Positions 34,527-43,409 are shown, counted from the stretch's first letter. The stretch: 64,000 bases of DNA from Gluconobacter roseus NBRC 3990 (GCF_006538885.1 NZ_BJLY01000004.1:310001-374000), one strand, 5' to 3'. Translations and numbers: made by a program. The notes: generated by a model not told the origin, from the sequence alone.

Positions 34527-36347
34527 ATGCCTTTTCCTGAGTTCGAGATGCCTCCGGTGACGCCGAACATGCCTCGCGTCGTTCTGGTCGAGCCTGACTG
34601 TGATCATGCCCGCAAGATTGCCCGCGTTCTGGTCAAGGAAGGTTTTGCTCTGACCTGTGCCAGGAGCGGCGAAGAGGGGCTTGGTACGATCGAGGAGACC
34701 ATGCCGGATCTGGTGGTTGCCTGTACCGAGCTGCCGGGCATGAGCGGAGGCCAGCTGGCGAGGCGCCTGCGTCTGGATGCGCTGACCCGCAATATCCCGA
34801 TCCTAATGCTGACCGAGGATGCCTCGCCGGGCGTGGAGCGCGAGGGACTGGAGAGTGGCGCGGACGCCTATATCTCCAAATCGGCGCATCCGGATCTAAT
34901 GGTTCTGCGGATGCGCGCTCTTCTGCGCGAAGGGCCGGAACTTCTGCAGGTTGACGAGGCATCGCGGTTGCGGCGGTCGCGGATCGTCATCGTCAATTCT
35001 CCACGGGAGGATGAGGACGAGGAAGATGTTGTCGAAGATGTGCCCGAGACCACGCTGGGCGAGTTGCTCTGGCGTGACGGGCATACTGTGACGTCTATCG
35101 AGCGGTCCGATGATCTGATCGAGGGCGGATGGCTGCGGGGGGCGGATAGTCCGGACTGTCTGGTGCTTGAACTGGGCAGCGGAGAGGAGGATTTGAAGTT
35201 CTGCCGTCTTCTGGATGCGCGTCGGCAGGCGGTGCTGGAAGCGGGTGGGATTCCGTTCCGGACGCTGGGCATCGTGGAGGCGTCGCGTTTTCGGCGGCAG
35301 TCTTCCGGTGAGTTCTTTGAGGCCGGGATTGATGATCTTGTGCCCAGCGATATTGCGCTTGAGGCTTTGGCCATGCGGATCCGCACGCTGGCGCAGCGCA
35401 GGATGGCGCAGGACGAGTTCCGTCAGCAGGAAATCGAGCGTCAGCAGAATGCCCTGACGCTGGAGGCTGCGCGTGCCAAGGCGGAAATGGCCGAAGCGCT
35501 GGCGCAGGCCAACATGGAACTGGCGCGAACGAACGAGCAGCTTCTTCAGGCCCAGTCCAAACTCGTGCAGACGGCGAAAATGGCGTCTCTGGGTGAACTG
35601 GTGGCGGGGATCGCGCATGAGATCAACAATCCGCTCGCCTTCACGATCGCTCATGCCGACACTGTGACGCGGACGCTCAAGCGGTTGCAGGGCGTCAATG
35701 CCTCTGACGAAGCGATGGCCCTGACGAAGAAAGGCATGTCCCGGCTGGAATCCATGAAGCTGGGATTGCAGCGCATCCAGAATCTGGTGCTGAGCCTGCG
35801 GAGATTTTCGCGTCTGGATGAAAGTTCGTTTCAGAAAGTCGATGTTCCGGCCGCTCTGGACACGGCACTTGCCCTTCTGGCTCACAAGCTGGGGCCGGGG
35901 ATCGTGGTGGAGAAGGATCTTCAGGCGCCGGCTGAACTGGTCTGTCAGCCGGCATTTCTCAATCAGGTTGTCATGAACATCATCTCCAATGCGGCCGATG
36001 CGCTGGCGGACATGTCTGCGGATGGGGACGTGGTGCGGGGTCGGATTGTCATTGCATCGCGTCTTGAAAACGGACGTTATGAAATGAGCATCAGTGATGA
36101 CGGGCCTGGCCTGCCGCATGAGCTTCGGACGCGGATTTTCGATCCGTTTTTCACGACGAAGCCTGTAGGAACCGGGACGGGTCTGGGTCTGGCCATTGCC
36201 TATAGCGTCATGGAGGCGCATGACGGTGCGATTGAGGTAACGGACGCCAATCTGCCGGGCGGGCATGGCATCGGAGCGTGTTTCCGGTTGAGTCTTCCCG
36301 TTCGCATGACCGAGGAGGGGCCGGTGGCGACTGGTCGCGCAGCATGA
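34527..36347 (+). CDS. Soluble histidine kinase with two degenerate receiver domains
   Basis: About 606 residues, no membrane segment. Domain order: receiver-like 1 (about 15-130), receiver-like 2 (about 145-290), a coiled coil (about 295-345, rich in Gln/Ala/Glu), then HisKA with H-box [20 protein letters not shown] (His363) and a full HATPase domain ([14 protein letters not shown] N-box, [23 protein letters not shown]). Receiver 1 has Cys66 where the phospho-accepting Asp should be (VVACTELPG). Receiver 2 has Glu215 (LVLEL) and Ser instead of the conserved Lys (VPSD). The layout recalls PleD followed by a kinase. The stop overlaps the next kinase gene. The start is uncertain; nearby ATGs exist. 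Confidence 0.85.
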   Translation: MPFPEFEMPPVTPNMPRVVLVEPDCDHARKIARVLVKEGFALTCARSGEEGLGTIEETMPDLVVACTELPGMSGGQLARRLRLDALTRNIPILMLTEDASPGVEREGLESGADAYISKSAHPDLMVLRMRALLREGPELLQVDEASRLRRSRIVIVNSPREDEDEEDVVEDVPETTLGELLWRDGHTVTSIERSDDLIEGGWLRGADSPDCLVLELGSGEEDLKFCRLLDARRQAVLEAGGIPFRTLGIVEASRFRRQSSGEFFEAGIDDLVPSDIALEALAMRIRTLAQRRMAQDEFRQQEIERQQNALTLEAARAKAEMAEALAQANMELARTNEQLLQAQSKLVQTAKMASLGELVAGIAHEINNPLAFTIAHADTVTRTLKRLQGVNASDEAMALTKKGMSRLESMKLGLQRIQNLVLSLRRFSRLDESSFQKVDVPAALDTALALLAHKLGPGIVVEKDLQAPAELVCQPAFLNQVVMNIISNAADALADMSADGDVVRGRIVIASRLENGRYEMSISDDGPGLPHELRTRIFDPFFTTKPVGTGTGLGLAIAYSVMEAHDGAIEVTDANLPGGHGIGACFRLSLPVRMTEEGPVATGRAA

Positions 36348-38281
36348 CTTTCTGGAGCGCCAAAGGGCCGACACGGCCTTTGATCCTGCTTGTTGATGAT
36401 GAGGAAGAAATCCTCGTTGCCCTGACGGATCTGCTGGAAGACCAGTATGAAATCCTGTCCACAACGGACCCGCTGCAGGCGCTGGAGCTGTTGCGTGAGC
36501 ACCGAGACGTTGCGACCATCATTTCCGATCAGCGGATGCCGGGGCTGACCGGCGATCAACTGCTCATGCAGGCCCGGGCGTTTTCGGATGCCCGCAGTAT
36601 TCTTCTGACGGGATATGCCGATCTGGAAGCCGTTGTGTCGGCCCTGAACCAGGGGCAGGTGCAGGCTTATGTGCATAAACCCTGGGATTCAGATGCACTG
36701 CGTTCTCTGGTTGGCGAAGTCACACAGCATTGTCTGGCGCAGCGGGCCCTGCGAACGGAACAGGCGCTTCTGCGTGGACTGATGGAAGCTTTGCCGATCG
36801 GGCTTGTTTTTTCGGACAGGGATGGCCGCTGCATTCGCAGCAATGTACGGGATGAAGCCGAAAGTGGAGCTGAAATCGAACAGGCTCATTTCTCGGAAAC
36901 GCTGTGGCCCGAGATCACGGCCATGCGTGAAGACGTTCGTAGATCGGGGCAGGAAGAGCGTCTGGTCGGGGAAGTCCTGACCGAGGGAGATGGCAAGACA
37001 TCCACGCGCTGGCATGAGCTGACACGGTTGGCGCTGGCCTGGCCGGAAGGGGCGTCTCCTGCGGATGCCTGGCAGGTCAGCATGGACCGGGACGTGACCT
37101 CGCGCGTCGTAATGGAGTCACGGCTTCGGCAGGCTGAGAAGCTCCAGTCGCTGGGAACGCTTGCGGGAGGGATTGCGCATGATTTCAACAATCTTCTTGC
37201 GGCGATTTCGGGGTCTCTCGAACTGTTGGAAGATATTGCCGATCTGGATGAGGCTTCGATGGCGCTGCTTCGTAATGCTGCGGACTCTGCACAGCGTGGG
37301 GCAGTACTGACGCGGAGGTTGCTGCAGTTTGGGCGTCCACGCGAAGCCCGTCTTTCGGCGGTGTCTCTGGAGCAGCTTCTGCCAGGTCTGGCGGATCTGC
37401 TGCGCCAGAGCCTCAAGAAGCGTGGTGTTCCGACGTCCTCGGCACCCTGTGCGCTGTGTATCGAGGAGTTTCCGCTGGATCTGCCGCCGGTCTGGTCAGA
37501 TGCGGATCAATTGGAAATGGCGCTTCTGAATCTCTGTGTGAATGCGCGGGATGCGATGGCAGACGGTGGGACCGTGCGGATCAGCGTACGTGTTATCGAG
37601 CAGAAGCGGACCGATCTGCCGGCTGAGTGCTGTCCGGATCAAGCGGTGGCGCTTGAGGTCATCGATGAAGGTGCGGGCATGCCGCCGGAGGTTGCGGCGA
37701 GGATCTTTGACCCATTCTTTACGACCAAGGATGTCGGGCGCGGGACCGGGCTGGGTCTGTCGAGCGTTTATGGGTTTCTGAGCCGGAGTTATGGCGAGAT
37801 CATTGTCGATAGTGTGGTGGGTGAAGGGACACGCATGACACTGGTGTTGCCGGTCGCGCGTGTCTCGCAGGAGCGGGTAGCGCTTCCTGAAGGCAGCACG
37901 GACGAAATCGGTCGGCCCCTGAAGGTTCTGGTGCTGGACGATGAGGCGCCGGTCCGGATGGTTACCGCAGGTTTCCTGTCTCAGGACGGACACGAGGTAA
38001 CCGCTGTTGCATCGCTGGGCGATGCTCTGAAGCAGGTTGATCCAGCAGCGCCGTTCGAACTGGCGATTATTGACATGCGGATGCCCGATCATGACGGTCT
38101 GGCCTGTGCGCGAGCCTTGCTGGACGTTCTTCCCGACCTGAAGGTGTTGTTTATCAGCGGTCATACGGATGATATGCCGGTTCCGGAAAACGGGCTGCTT
38201 TTGCCGAAGCCTTTTACGCAGGACAGTCTGCGGAAGGCAGTTGCTGAGACCATGCAGTCTGTGAGCCCTGACGCTTCATAG
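36344..38281 (+). CDS. Hybrid histidine kinase REC-(PAS)-HisKA-HATPase-REC
   Basis: 645 residues, soluble. The first receiver (about 14-130) has an intact site with Asp62 (SDQRMPGLTG). A PAS-like region (about 140-255) follows, then the H-box GTLAGGIAHDFNNLLAAI (His279), a HATPase domain (NLCVNARDAM, DEGAGMPPE, GTGLGLSSVYGF) and a C-terminal receiver with Asp577 (IDMRMPDHDG). The GGIAHDFNN H-box groups it with CckA-like kinases, but it lacks membrane segments. ATG overlaps the previous stop by four bases, so the two kinases are made together. The final output regulator is not encoded here. Confidence 0.9.
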   Translation: MTFWSAKGPTRPLILLVDDEEEILVALTDLLEDQYEILSTTDPLQALELLREHRDVATIISDQRMPGLTGDQLLMQARAFSDARSILLTGYADLEAVVSALNQGQVQAYVHKPWDSDALRSLVGEVTQHCLAQRALRTEQALLRGLMEALPIGLVFSDRDGRCIRSNVRDEAESGAEIEQAHFSETLWPEITAMREDVRRSGQEERLVGEVLTEGDGKTSTRWHELTRLALAWPEGASPADAWQVSMDRDVTSRVVMESRLRQAEKLQSLGTLAGGIAHDFNNLLAAISGSLELLEDIADLDEASMALLRNAADSAQRGAVLTRRLLQFGRPREARLSAVSLEQLLPGLADLLRQSLKKRGVPTSSAPCALCIEEFPLDLPPVWSDADQLEMALLNLCVNARDAMADGGTVRISVRVIEQKRTDLPAECCPDQAVALEVIDEGAGMPPEVAARIFDPFFTTKDVGRGTGLGLSSVYGFLSRSYGEIIVDSVVGEGTRMTLVLPVARVSQERVALPEGSTDEIGRPLKVLVLDDEAPVRMVTAGFLSQDGHEVTAVASLGDALKQVDPAAPFELAIIDMRMPDHDGLACARALLDVLPDLKVLFISGHTDDMPVPENGLLLPKPFTQDSLRKAVAETMQSVSPDAS

Positions 38282-38335
38282 CCGGCTTGTTCAGGACTGT
38301 ATGACGGCATCAAGACTGAATGGAGATTGAGACGC

Positions 38336-38770
38336 GTGAGTGATGTCTATCTTGTGCCCCAGGAGGACACGGCTGCTGCTGCCATCGAGGAGATCGAGGC
38401 GGAGCTGGGTCTGTTTGATGACTGGATGGAGCGGTATCAGTATATCATCGAGATGGGGCGCAAGCTGCCGCCCTTCCCGGAAGAGTGGCAGGACGATGCC
38501 CACCGGGTTCCGGGCTGTCAGAGCCAGGTCTGGCTGGAAGCTGTTGAACGGGACGGGAAGCTGTTTTTTGCCGGTGCGTCCGATGCCGCGATCGTTCAGG
38601 GGCTCGTTGCACTTCTGCTGAGGGTTTATTCCGGCCGTCCGAAATCGGAGATCTTGGCGACAAGCCCGGTATTTCTGCACGATATGGGTCTGGTCAAGGC
38701 GCTGTCGACGAACCGGGGCAACGGGGTCGAGGCTATGGCGCAGGCTATTCAGAAGCGCGCATCCCGCTAG
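38336..38770 (+). CDS. sufE: Cysteine desulfuration protein SufE
   Basis: Accepts persulfide sulfur from SufS and passes it to the SufBCD scaffold in Fe-S cluster assembly. 144 residues from GTG 38336 (GGAG ten bases upstream). The active-site Cys lies in VPGCQSQVWL, the SufE signature. It stands apart from any suf operon in this window. Confidence 0.92.
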   Translation: MSDVYLVPQEDTAAAAIEEIEAELGLFDDWMERYQYIIEMGRKLPPFPEEWQDDAHRVPGCQSQVWLEAVERDGKLFFAGASDAAIVQGLVALLLRVYSGRPKSEILATSPVFLHDMGLVKALSTNRGNGVEAMAQAIQKRASR

Positions 38771-38775
38771 GTATG

Positions 38776-38811
38776 AAAAACCCCCGCTGGTCTGAACCGG
38801 CAGGGGTTTTT
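38776..38811. terminator. Terminator after sufE
   Basis: AAAAACCCCCGC... and ...GCAGGGGTTTTT form a hairpin with T-run on the plus strand and A-run on the other; it can end sufE and the convergent small-protein gene. Confidence 0.85.
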
Positions 38812-38819
38812 GCAAGAGC

Positions 38820-39101
38820 TTACTGCGGGTGATTTTCCGATGCGGACGGAATCTTGCCGCCGGTCATGCTGTATGGCGGTGCTGCTGACGGGGCAGGGCC
38901 ATTTGCAGGCGGAGTTCCGCTTACAGGCGGAGGGCATTTGACGAACTTGCCCTGTCTATCACGGCAGGGTTTCGGCTTCTGCGGTGCTTCGCATTTGACG
39001 AACTTGCCCTTGTCGTCACGACAGGGAGGCTTGGCATGGGCCATCTGGGCGCCGAGCGCCAGAACGGCGAGAGCGGCGACGGAAAGTCGGCGGAAGGACA
39101 T
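38820..39101 (-). CDS. Small secreted protein with duplicated Cys motif
   Basis: 93 residues. A Sec signal peptide (cleavage after about AHA at 23) is followed by two copies of PCRD-x2-GKFVKC (about 26-37 and 45-56) separated by a Lys/Pro linker, then a Pro/Ala-rich tail. Two Cys per repeat suggest a disulfide or metal site in the periplasm. I know no defined family function. It converges on sufE. Confidence 0.75.
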   Translation of the reverse strand: MSFRRLSVAALAVLALGAQMAHAKPPCRDDKGKFVKCEAPQKPKPCRDRQGKFVKCPPPVSGTPPANGPAPSAAPPYSMTGGKIPSASENHPQ

Positions 39102-39215
39102 GGGCTTTGGTCTCCAGAGCAGAGCCAGGCCATGAGGCAGGAGCCCATGTCCTGGCGTTCCGAGAAGAATGCAATACGTTTCGAGCGTGGCGCAAGTTGC
39201 CTTGATTTCCGCTGA

Positions 39216-39869
39216 TTAGCGGAAACCCTTCTGATCCACCGGGTGCGATGCATCCCAGTTGATATTGCCCCGATACTGGGCTGGAACGGGCTGCCCATTC
39301 TTGAGGGCAGGGTAGTAACGTGCGAGGCCGAAATAGGCGAGTGAGGCACGCTGCAGGATGGCAGGGCCGTCGCTGACGGTGCAGTCATGGGCTGCGCCGA
39401 TCTGATCGATCTGGCAGATGACGGTGATACGCCCTCCAATTCCGGCGGCATCAGCAGCCTCGGGATAATGAGGCTGCGCCGAGTGGGTCTTGTCGAGCAG
39501 CGGTGTTGTCAGGTCGGGAGAAGCACGAAAGCTATAGGTCTTTTCCCATGTGCTCTGGACTGGCGTGCCGCCTTCATAGGCAGGCAGGAAATTTGACGTA
39601 TAGGCCAGATTTTCGGCCGCGAGAGCAAAATCCGGTTCCGAGGCCGTGGCCTGACATTCGGTTGGAAATCCGGCGGGGCTGATGGTGCAGCGGATGTGGG
39701 CTGTTCCATCCTTATGCTGCTCGAGTTCGGCAGGCGGGTAAATGAGCTGTCCGTGATGATGAGGATCCAGCATGGCACCGAGAGGTCGGTCCTCGGCCTG
39801 TAAGGTCGTCGTACCGCTGGCCAGCAGCATGACTATGACAGGAGCGGGACGGATGACGGACAGCCTCAT
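39216..39869 (-). CDS. Secreted protein with two TonB-C-like domains
   Basis: 217 residues from ATG 39869. N-terminal signal peptide (RLSVIRPAPVIVMLLASGTTTLQA), then two TonB C-terminal-type domains: about 45-125 (YPPAELEQHKDGTAHIRCTI, FLPAYEGGTPVQ) and about 135-215 (HYPEAADAAGIGGRITVICQI, YYPALKNGQPVPAQ). Each has a Cys pair (HIRC/PTEC and VIC/HDC). There is no TonB proline-rich span or ExbBD partner, so it is unlikely to energise a receptor. GAGAG lies upstream of the ATG. Confidence 0.8.
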   Translation of the reverse strand: MRLSVIRPAPVIVMLLASGTTTLQAEDRPLGAMLDPHHHGQLIYPPAELEQHKDGTAHIRCTISPAGFPTECQATASEPDFALAAENLAYTSNFLPAYEGGTPVQSTWEKTYSFRASPDLTTPLLDKTHSAQPHYPEAADAAGIGGRITVICQIDQIGAAHDCTVSDGPAILQRASLAYFGLARYYPALKNGQPVPAQYRGNINWDASHPVDQKGFR

Positions 39870-39941
39870 GATATGTCTCTCATCTGGAAATGCTTCTGTT
39901 ACCTTATGTAACGATCTGCGCCTTTGCCAGTCTGTCGAAAC

Positions 39942-39980
39942 GAAAAAAGGGGAAGTGCCCGAAAGCACTTCCCCTTTTTC
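39942..39980. terminator. Terminator downstream of glucose dehydrogenase
   Basis: GAAAAAAGGGGAAGTGC pairs with GCACTTCCCCTTTTTC around CCGAAA. The A-rich side is the U-run in the minus-strand transcript, so it ends gdhM. Confidence 0.9.
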
Positions 39981-40003
39981 ATGACCTCAACGGTCCTGTC
40001 AGA

Positions 40004-42430
40004 TCATTTCTGATCGGGCAGGGCGTAGGCGATGATGTCGTCGCCCATGCGGGTCGGGAACGAGTTGTGTCCGCCTGCATAGGTCACGATGTACTGCTTG
40101 CCGTTGATGGCATAGGTGATAGGCGTTGCCTGCGCACCAGCCGGCAGACGGTCCTGCCACAGCACCTTGCCCGTCGTCAGGTTGTACGCGCGGATGTAGT
40201 AATCCATGGACGCCGTCAGGAAACCGAGGTTGCCGGCCGTGGAGAGCGGGCCACCGAGGCTCGGGACACCGATCTTGATCGGCGGCAGCGGGATTGGCAG
40301 CGAGCTGCCATACATCGAGTCACGCAGGGTGCCGTTGCGGTGCTGCCAGACGACCTTGTTAGTCTTCAGGTCAATACCGGCGACATAGCCCCAGGGCGGC
40401 GTACGGCAGGGCATCTTGATGCCGAACGGTAGCAGCACCGGATCCAGGAACGGATGCAGGTTAACGGCATACGGGATGCCATAGTTGTGCTGCAGGCCGG
40501 TTTCGCCACCTGTGCCCTTAGCGTCCTTCTCAGGCCAGAGCGGATTGCCCGGTCCACGGGGAACAAGCTGGGAGACGAACGGCAGGGAGATCGGGTTGGC
40601 GAAAGCCACCTGACGCTGCGGATCGACGGCCAGACCACCCCATTCGAACATTCCCAGATCGCCCGGGAAGATGAGCGAGCCCTTGAGCGATGGCGGCGTG
40701 AAGGGGCCTTCGTAGCGCAGGGTGTGGAAATAGATGCTGCAGAACATCTGGTCGAAGATCGTGCCGCCCCAGATATCTGAGTCGTTCAGCGGGTTCTTCG
40801 GACGCAGGGTCAGCTGCGACATCGGCTGGGTCGGATTGGTGTGATCGCCCGGAGCAGCGCCTTGGGGAACCGGGGTTTCCGGAGCCGGGACGATTTCCTT
40901 GCCGGTGCGACGGTCGAGGACGAAGATGTCGCCGGTCTTGGTCGGAGCGTAGATGGCCGGAACAAGCGTGCCGTCCTTCTGCGTTACGTCCACGAGGCTC
41001 GGCTGGGACGGAACGTCCATGTCCCACAGATCGTGATGAACGGTCTGGTAGAACCAGGCAAGCTTGCCCGTATCGGCGTTCAGCGCGACGATACCCGGAG
41101 CGAAACGCTCGGAATCCTTCGTGCGGTCACCGCCCCACTGGTCGGGAGTACCCACGCCCATCGGGATGTACACGAGGTTCAGATTCTTGTCGTAGGACGA
41201 CACGATCCAGGAGTTCGGGGAGTTCGGGTGGAAGACGGGGTGGCTTTCATCCGGAAGCTGGTTCGGATCCGGGTTGGACGCATCGAATACCCAGACGCGC
41301 TTGCCGGTGTAGACGTCGAATGCCTGCGTGGCGCCCGAAGCCTGCTTGACCGAACCGTTATCAGTGACGGCGCTGTTGGCGATGATCAGCTTGTCCGTGA
41401 TGACCGGCGGGGACGTCGGCTCGTACTGGCCGGGCGTCGTGTAAGGCTGGTTCGGGACGCGCAGATCGATCTCGCCATTATTGCCGAAGCCTGAGCAGGT
41501 CTTGCCTGTGGCAGCATCGACTTCAACCAGACGGCCATCGTTGACCGGCAGGATGATGCGCTTGGCGCAGTCCGTCGGAGCGGGATTGCCATCGGAATCC
41601 GTGGCATTGGCCGGCGTTTCGTGGAAGCTGACGCCACGGCAGGTCAGATGCTGGAAGCCCGGATTGATCTGAAGCTTGGGATCGTAGGTCCACTTGATGT
41701 TGCCGGTGGCACCATCAACCGCAAACAGCTTCTGGTGCAGTGAGCACATGTAAAGCGTGTTGTTGAACTCGATCGGGGTCGCTTCGTTCGTCGCTTCACC
41801 CGGGTCGTTGGAGTTCATCATATCCTTGGTATGGATATGCCAAGCGACCTTGAGGTTGCTGACGTTGGACGCGTTGATCTGGTTCAGCGGTGACCAGCGG
41901 TCACCAGCCTGCGTACGACCATAAGCGTGCCACTCGCTGGCCGGGACGTTGTCCGGATCGGCGGGGGAGGCGTTTGCGATCTGCGTCGGCAGTTCGCCGC
42001 TGATGTCATGCGGATCGGTGAAGAGGCTGGCAAACAGGGCCAGAACTGCAACGCCAACGGCGCCGGCGAGCGGCAGAACGGTCGTCCGCGTGCCGCCGAT
42101 CTGGCGGGAGACGAACGGCAGCAGCAGCCAGATGCCGAGGATGATGACGATGTCCGAGCGCGGGATCAGGGCCCAGATGTCGAGACCGACAACCGTGAGT
42201 TCCCAGATAACCGTTGCGAACACGACGACTGCGAACAGGTAGAGAGCAGCCGGATTGCGCCGGAATGAGAGGAAAGCCGTGGCAAGGAGCGCCAGGCCAA
42301 GGAGGACATAGTAGAGAGGGCCGCCGATGGCAGCGACCCATGCGCCGCCAACGGTAAGGATCGCGCCGCAAAGCGCGAATACCGCGGCCGTAATCAGGGC
42401 CCAGAGCCCTGGCCGGGATGTTGTGCTCAT
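40004..42430 (-). CDS. gdhM: Membrane-bound PQQ-dependent glucose dehydrogenase
   Basis: Oxidises D-glucose to glucono-delta-lactone on the periplasmic face and passes electrons to ubiquinone; the key enzyme of gluconic acid production in Gluconobacter. 808 residues from ATG 42430, the length of the known G. oxydans enzyme, and close to it throughout as far as I recall the sequence. Five transmembrane segments span residues about 10-150, then an eight-bladed PQQ propeller with motifs such as WHAYGRTQAGDRWSPL, CRGVSFHE, LDRRTGKE and DRLPAGAQATPITY. His at about 787/788 (AGGHNSF) matches the glucose-specific allele; an Asn substitution there is reported to widen specificity to maltose. PQQ genes are outside the window. 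Confidence 0.97.
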   Translation of the reverse strand: MSTTSRPGLWALITAAVFALCGAILTVGGAWVAAIGGPLYYVLLGLALLATAFLSFRRNPAALYLFAVVVFATVIWELTVVGLDIWALIPRSDIVIILGIWLLLPFVSRQIGGTRTTVLPLAGAVGVAVLALFASLFTDPHDISGELPTQIANASPADPDNVPASEWHAYGRTQAGDRWSPLNQINASNVSNLKVAWHIHTKDMMNSNDPGEATNEATPIEFNNTLYMCSLHQKLFAVDGATGNIKWTYDPKLQINPGFQHLTCRGVSFHETPANATDSDGNPAPTDCAKRIILPVNDGRLVEVDAATGKTCSGFGNNGEIDLRVPNQPYTTPGQYEPTSPPVITDKLIIANSAVTDNGSVKQASGATQAFDVYTGKRVWVFDASNPDPNQLPDESHPVFHPNSPNSWIVSSYDKNLNLVYIPMGVGTPDQWGGDRTKDSERFAPGIVALNADTGKLAWFYQTVHHDLWDMDVPSQPSLVDVTQKDGTLVPAIYAPTKTGDIFVLDRRTGKEIVPAPETPVPQGAAPGDHTNPTQPMSQLTLRPKNPLNDSDIWGGTIFDQMFCSIYFHTLRYEGPFTPPSLKGSLIFPGDLGMFEWGGLAVDPQRQVAFANPISLPFVSQLVPRGPGNPLWPEKDAKGTGGETGLQHNYGIPYAVNLHPFLDPVLLPFGIKMPCRTPPWGYVAGIDLKTNKVVWQHRNGTLRDSMYGSSLPIPLPPIKIGVPSLGGPLSTAGNLGFLTASMDYYIRAYNLTTGKVLWQDRLPAGAQATPITYAINGKQYIVTYAGGHNSFPTRMGDDIIAYALPDQK

Positions 42431-42527
42431 GTTGTTCCTGGATCTGTTGTTCTGATGAAGCACGGTGACTTCGGGAGAAAGCACATGGAAGGACGACAAG
42501 GGTCAAGATGTCAGAAGGTTCATATTG

Positions 42528-42555
42528 CTCACGTCACTGTGAGTTCTCTCACGTC
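42528..42555. repeat. Direct repeat CTCACGTC x2 in the gdhM/rpmI promoter region
   Basis: CTCACGTC occurs at 42528-42535 and 42548-42555, start-to-start 20 bases or about two helical turns, suggesting a binding site for a dimeric or tandem regulator. The first copy also overlaps a CTCAC...GTGAG inverted repeat. Confidence 0.4.
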
Positions 42556-42651
42556 CTCGGGACTTGAGGAAAGGAAGCACTTATGATTGAGCGTTCAAGA
42601 AAATAATGCGCTTGCAGAGCACTTTGCCTTGAGATAAGGACACCGCTCCGC

Positions 42652-42689
42652 GCACGCGTCCGGGCCACAAGTGGCATGCCCGGCCGTGC
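42652..42689 (+). promoter_or_regulatory. Leader hairpin upstream of rpmI
   Basis: Nested stems: GCACG/CGTGC outside and CCGGGC/GCCCGG plus CAC/GTG inside, 50 bases before the rpmI ATG. There is no T-run, so it is not a terminator. Possibly an L20- or L35-type autoregulatory leader. Confidence 0.4.
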
Positions 42690-42738
42690 AGAGTCCCGCT
42701 GCATGCAGGACCAATCGTTTACGGCGAGGGAGACCGAA

Positions 42739-42942
42739 ATGCCCAAGATGAAGACCAAGTCGTCGGTCAAGAAGCGGTTCAAGATCACCGCGACCGGCAA
42801 AGTGATGTGCGGCCCGGGCAACAAGCGCCATGGCCTTATCAACCGTCCGCAGAAGATGAAGCGCACCAACCGTGGTCCCCAGACCATGACGGACATGGAT
42901 GCGAAGACAGTCAAGCAGTGGGCGCCCTACGGGCTTTCGTAA
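42739..42942 (+). CDS. rpmI: 50S ribosomal protein L35
   Basis: 67-residue basic ribosomal protein. [22 protein letters not shown] and [14 protein letters not shown] are the L35 signature. GAGGGAGA precedes the ATG. It lies 13 bases before rplT; infC, which usually precedes it, is absent and replaced by the divergent gdhM. Confidence 0.97.
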   Translation: MPKMKTKSSVKKRFKITATGKVMCGPGNKRHGLINRPQKMKRTNRGPQTMTDMDAKTVKQWAPYGLS

Positions 42943-42955
42943 GGAGATAAGGTAA

Positions 42956-43312
42956 ATGGCACGTGTCAAGCGGGGCGTAACGTCGCACGCCCGTCACAAG
43001 AAGGTTCTCGAGCTCGCCAAGGGCTATCGCGGCCGTTCATCCACGAACTACCGCATTGCTCTGGAGCGCGTCGAGAAGGCGCTGCGTTATGCGTATCGTG
43101 ACCGTCGCAACAAGAAGCGTGATTTCCGCGCCCTGTGGATCCAGCGTATCAACGCTGCCGTCCGCGAGCATGGTCTGACGTACAGCCGCTTCATCAATGG
43201 TCTGGACAAGGCTGGCATCGAGATCGACCGTAAGGTCCTCGCCGCCATCGCTTTTGACGATAGCGCCGCTTTCGGTGAAATCGTGAAGAAGGCCCAGGCC
43301 GCTCTCGGCTGA
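42956..43312 (+). CDS. rplT: 50S ribosomal protein L20
   Basis: 118-residue large-subunit assembly protein. [18 protein letters not shown] and the [27 protein letters not shown] stretch are typical. AAGGAGATAAGG lies upstream of the ATG. In other bacteria L20 represses its own operon by binding the leader. Followed by a strong hairpin terminator or attenuator before pheS. Confidence 0.98.
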   Translation: MARVKRGVTSHARHKKVLELAKGYRGRSSTNYRIALERVEKALRYAYRDRRNKKRDFRALWIQRINAAVREHGLTYSRFINGLDKAGIEIDRKVLAAIAFDDSAAFGEIVKKAQAALG

Positions 43313-43351
43313 GCTTTTCCGGCTTGATCCCTTTGGGGGTCTGGTGACTGG

Positions 43352-43389
43352 CGGGCCGTCCTGTTATCAGGACGGCCCGTTTTGTTTTG
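43352..43389 (+). terminator. Hairpin terminator/attenuator between rplT and pheS
   Basis: A perfect 12-bp stem CGGGCCGTCCTG/CAGGACGGCCCG with a TTAT loop is followed by TTTTGTTTT. It ends about 20 bases before the pheS ATG, leaving no room for a separate promoter behind it, which suggests conditional read-through. Confidence 0.85.
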
Positions 43390-43409
43390 TGCTGCAGGGG
43401 ATGGGCGGT

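Larger units (their letters stand above)
42431..42738. other. 308-base divergent intergenic region between gdhM and rpmI
   Basis: No protein-coding frame stands out. It holds the gdhM and rpmI promoters, two CTCACGTC copies 20 bases apart near 42528-42555, and a branched hairpin at 42652-42689 in the expected rpmI leader. A weak -35/-10 pair, TTGCAG at 42612-42617 and ATAAGG at 42634-42639, may serve rpmI. Confidence 0.5.

Noticed and set aside
34896-36464. 522-codon minus-strand frame opposite the first histidine kinase
   Set aside because: The plus strand carries unmistakable kinase motifs; the antisense product is rich in Arg, His and Gln with no fold-like pattern.
36344-38281. CckA orthologue
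   Set aside because: The H-box is CckA-like, but there are no membrane segments and there is an additional N-terminal receiver, so only a family-level relation is justified.
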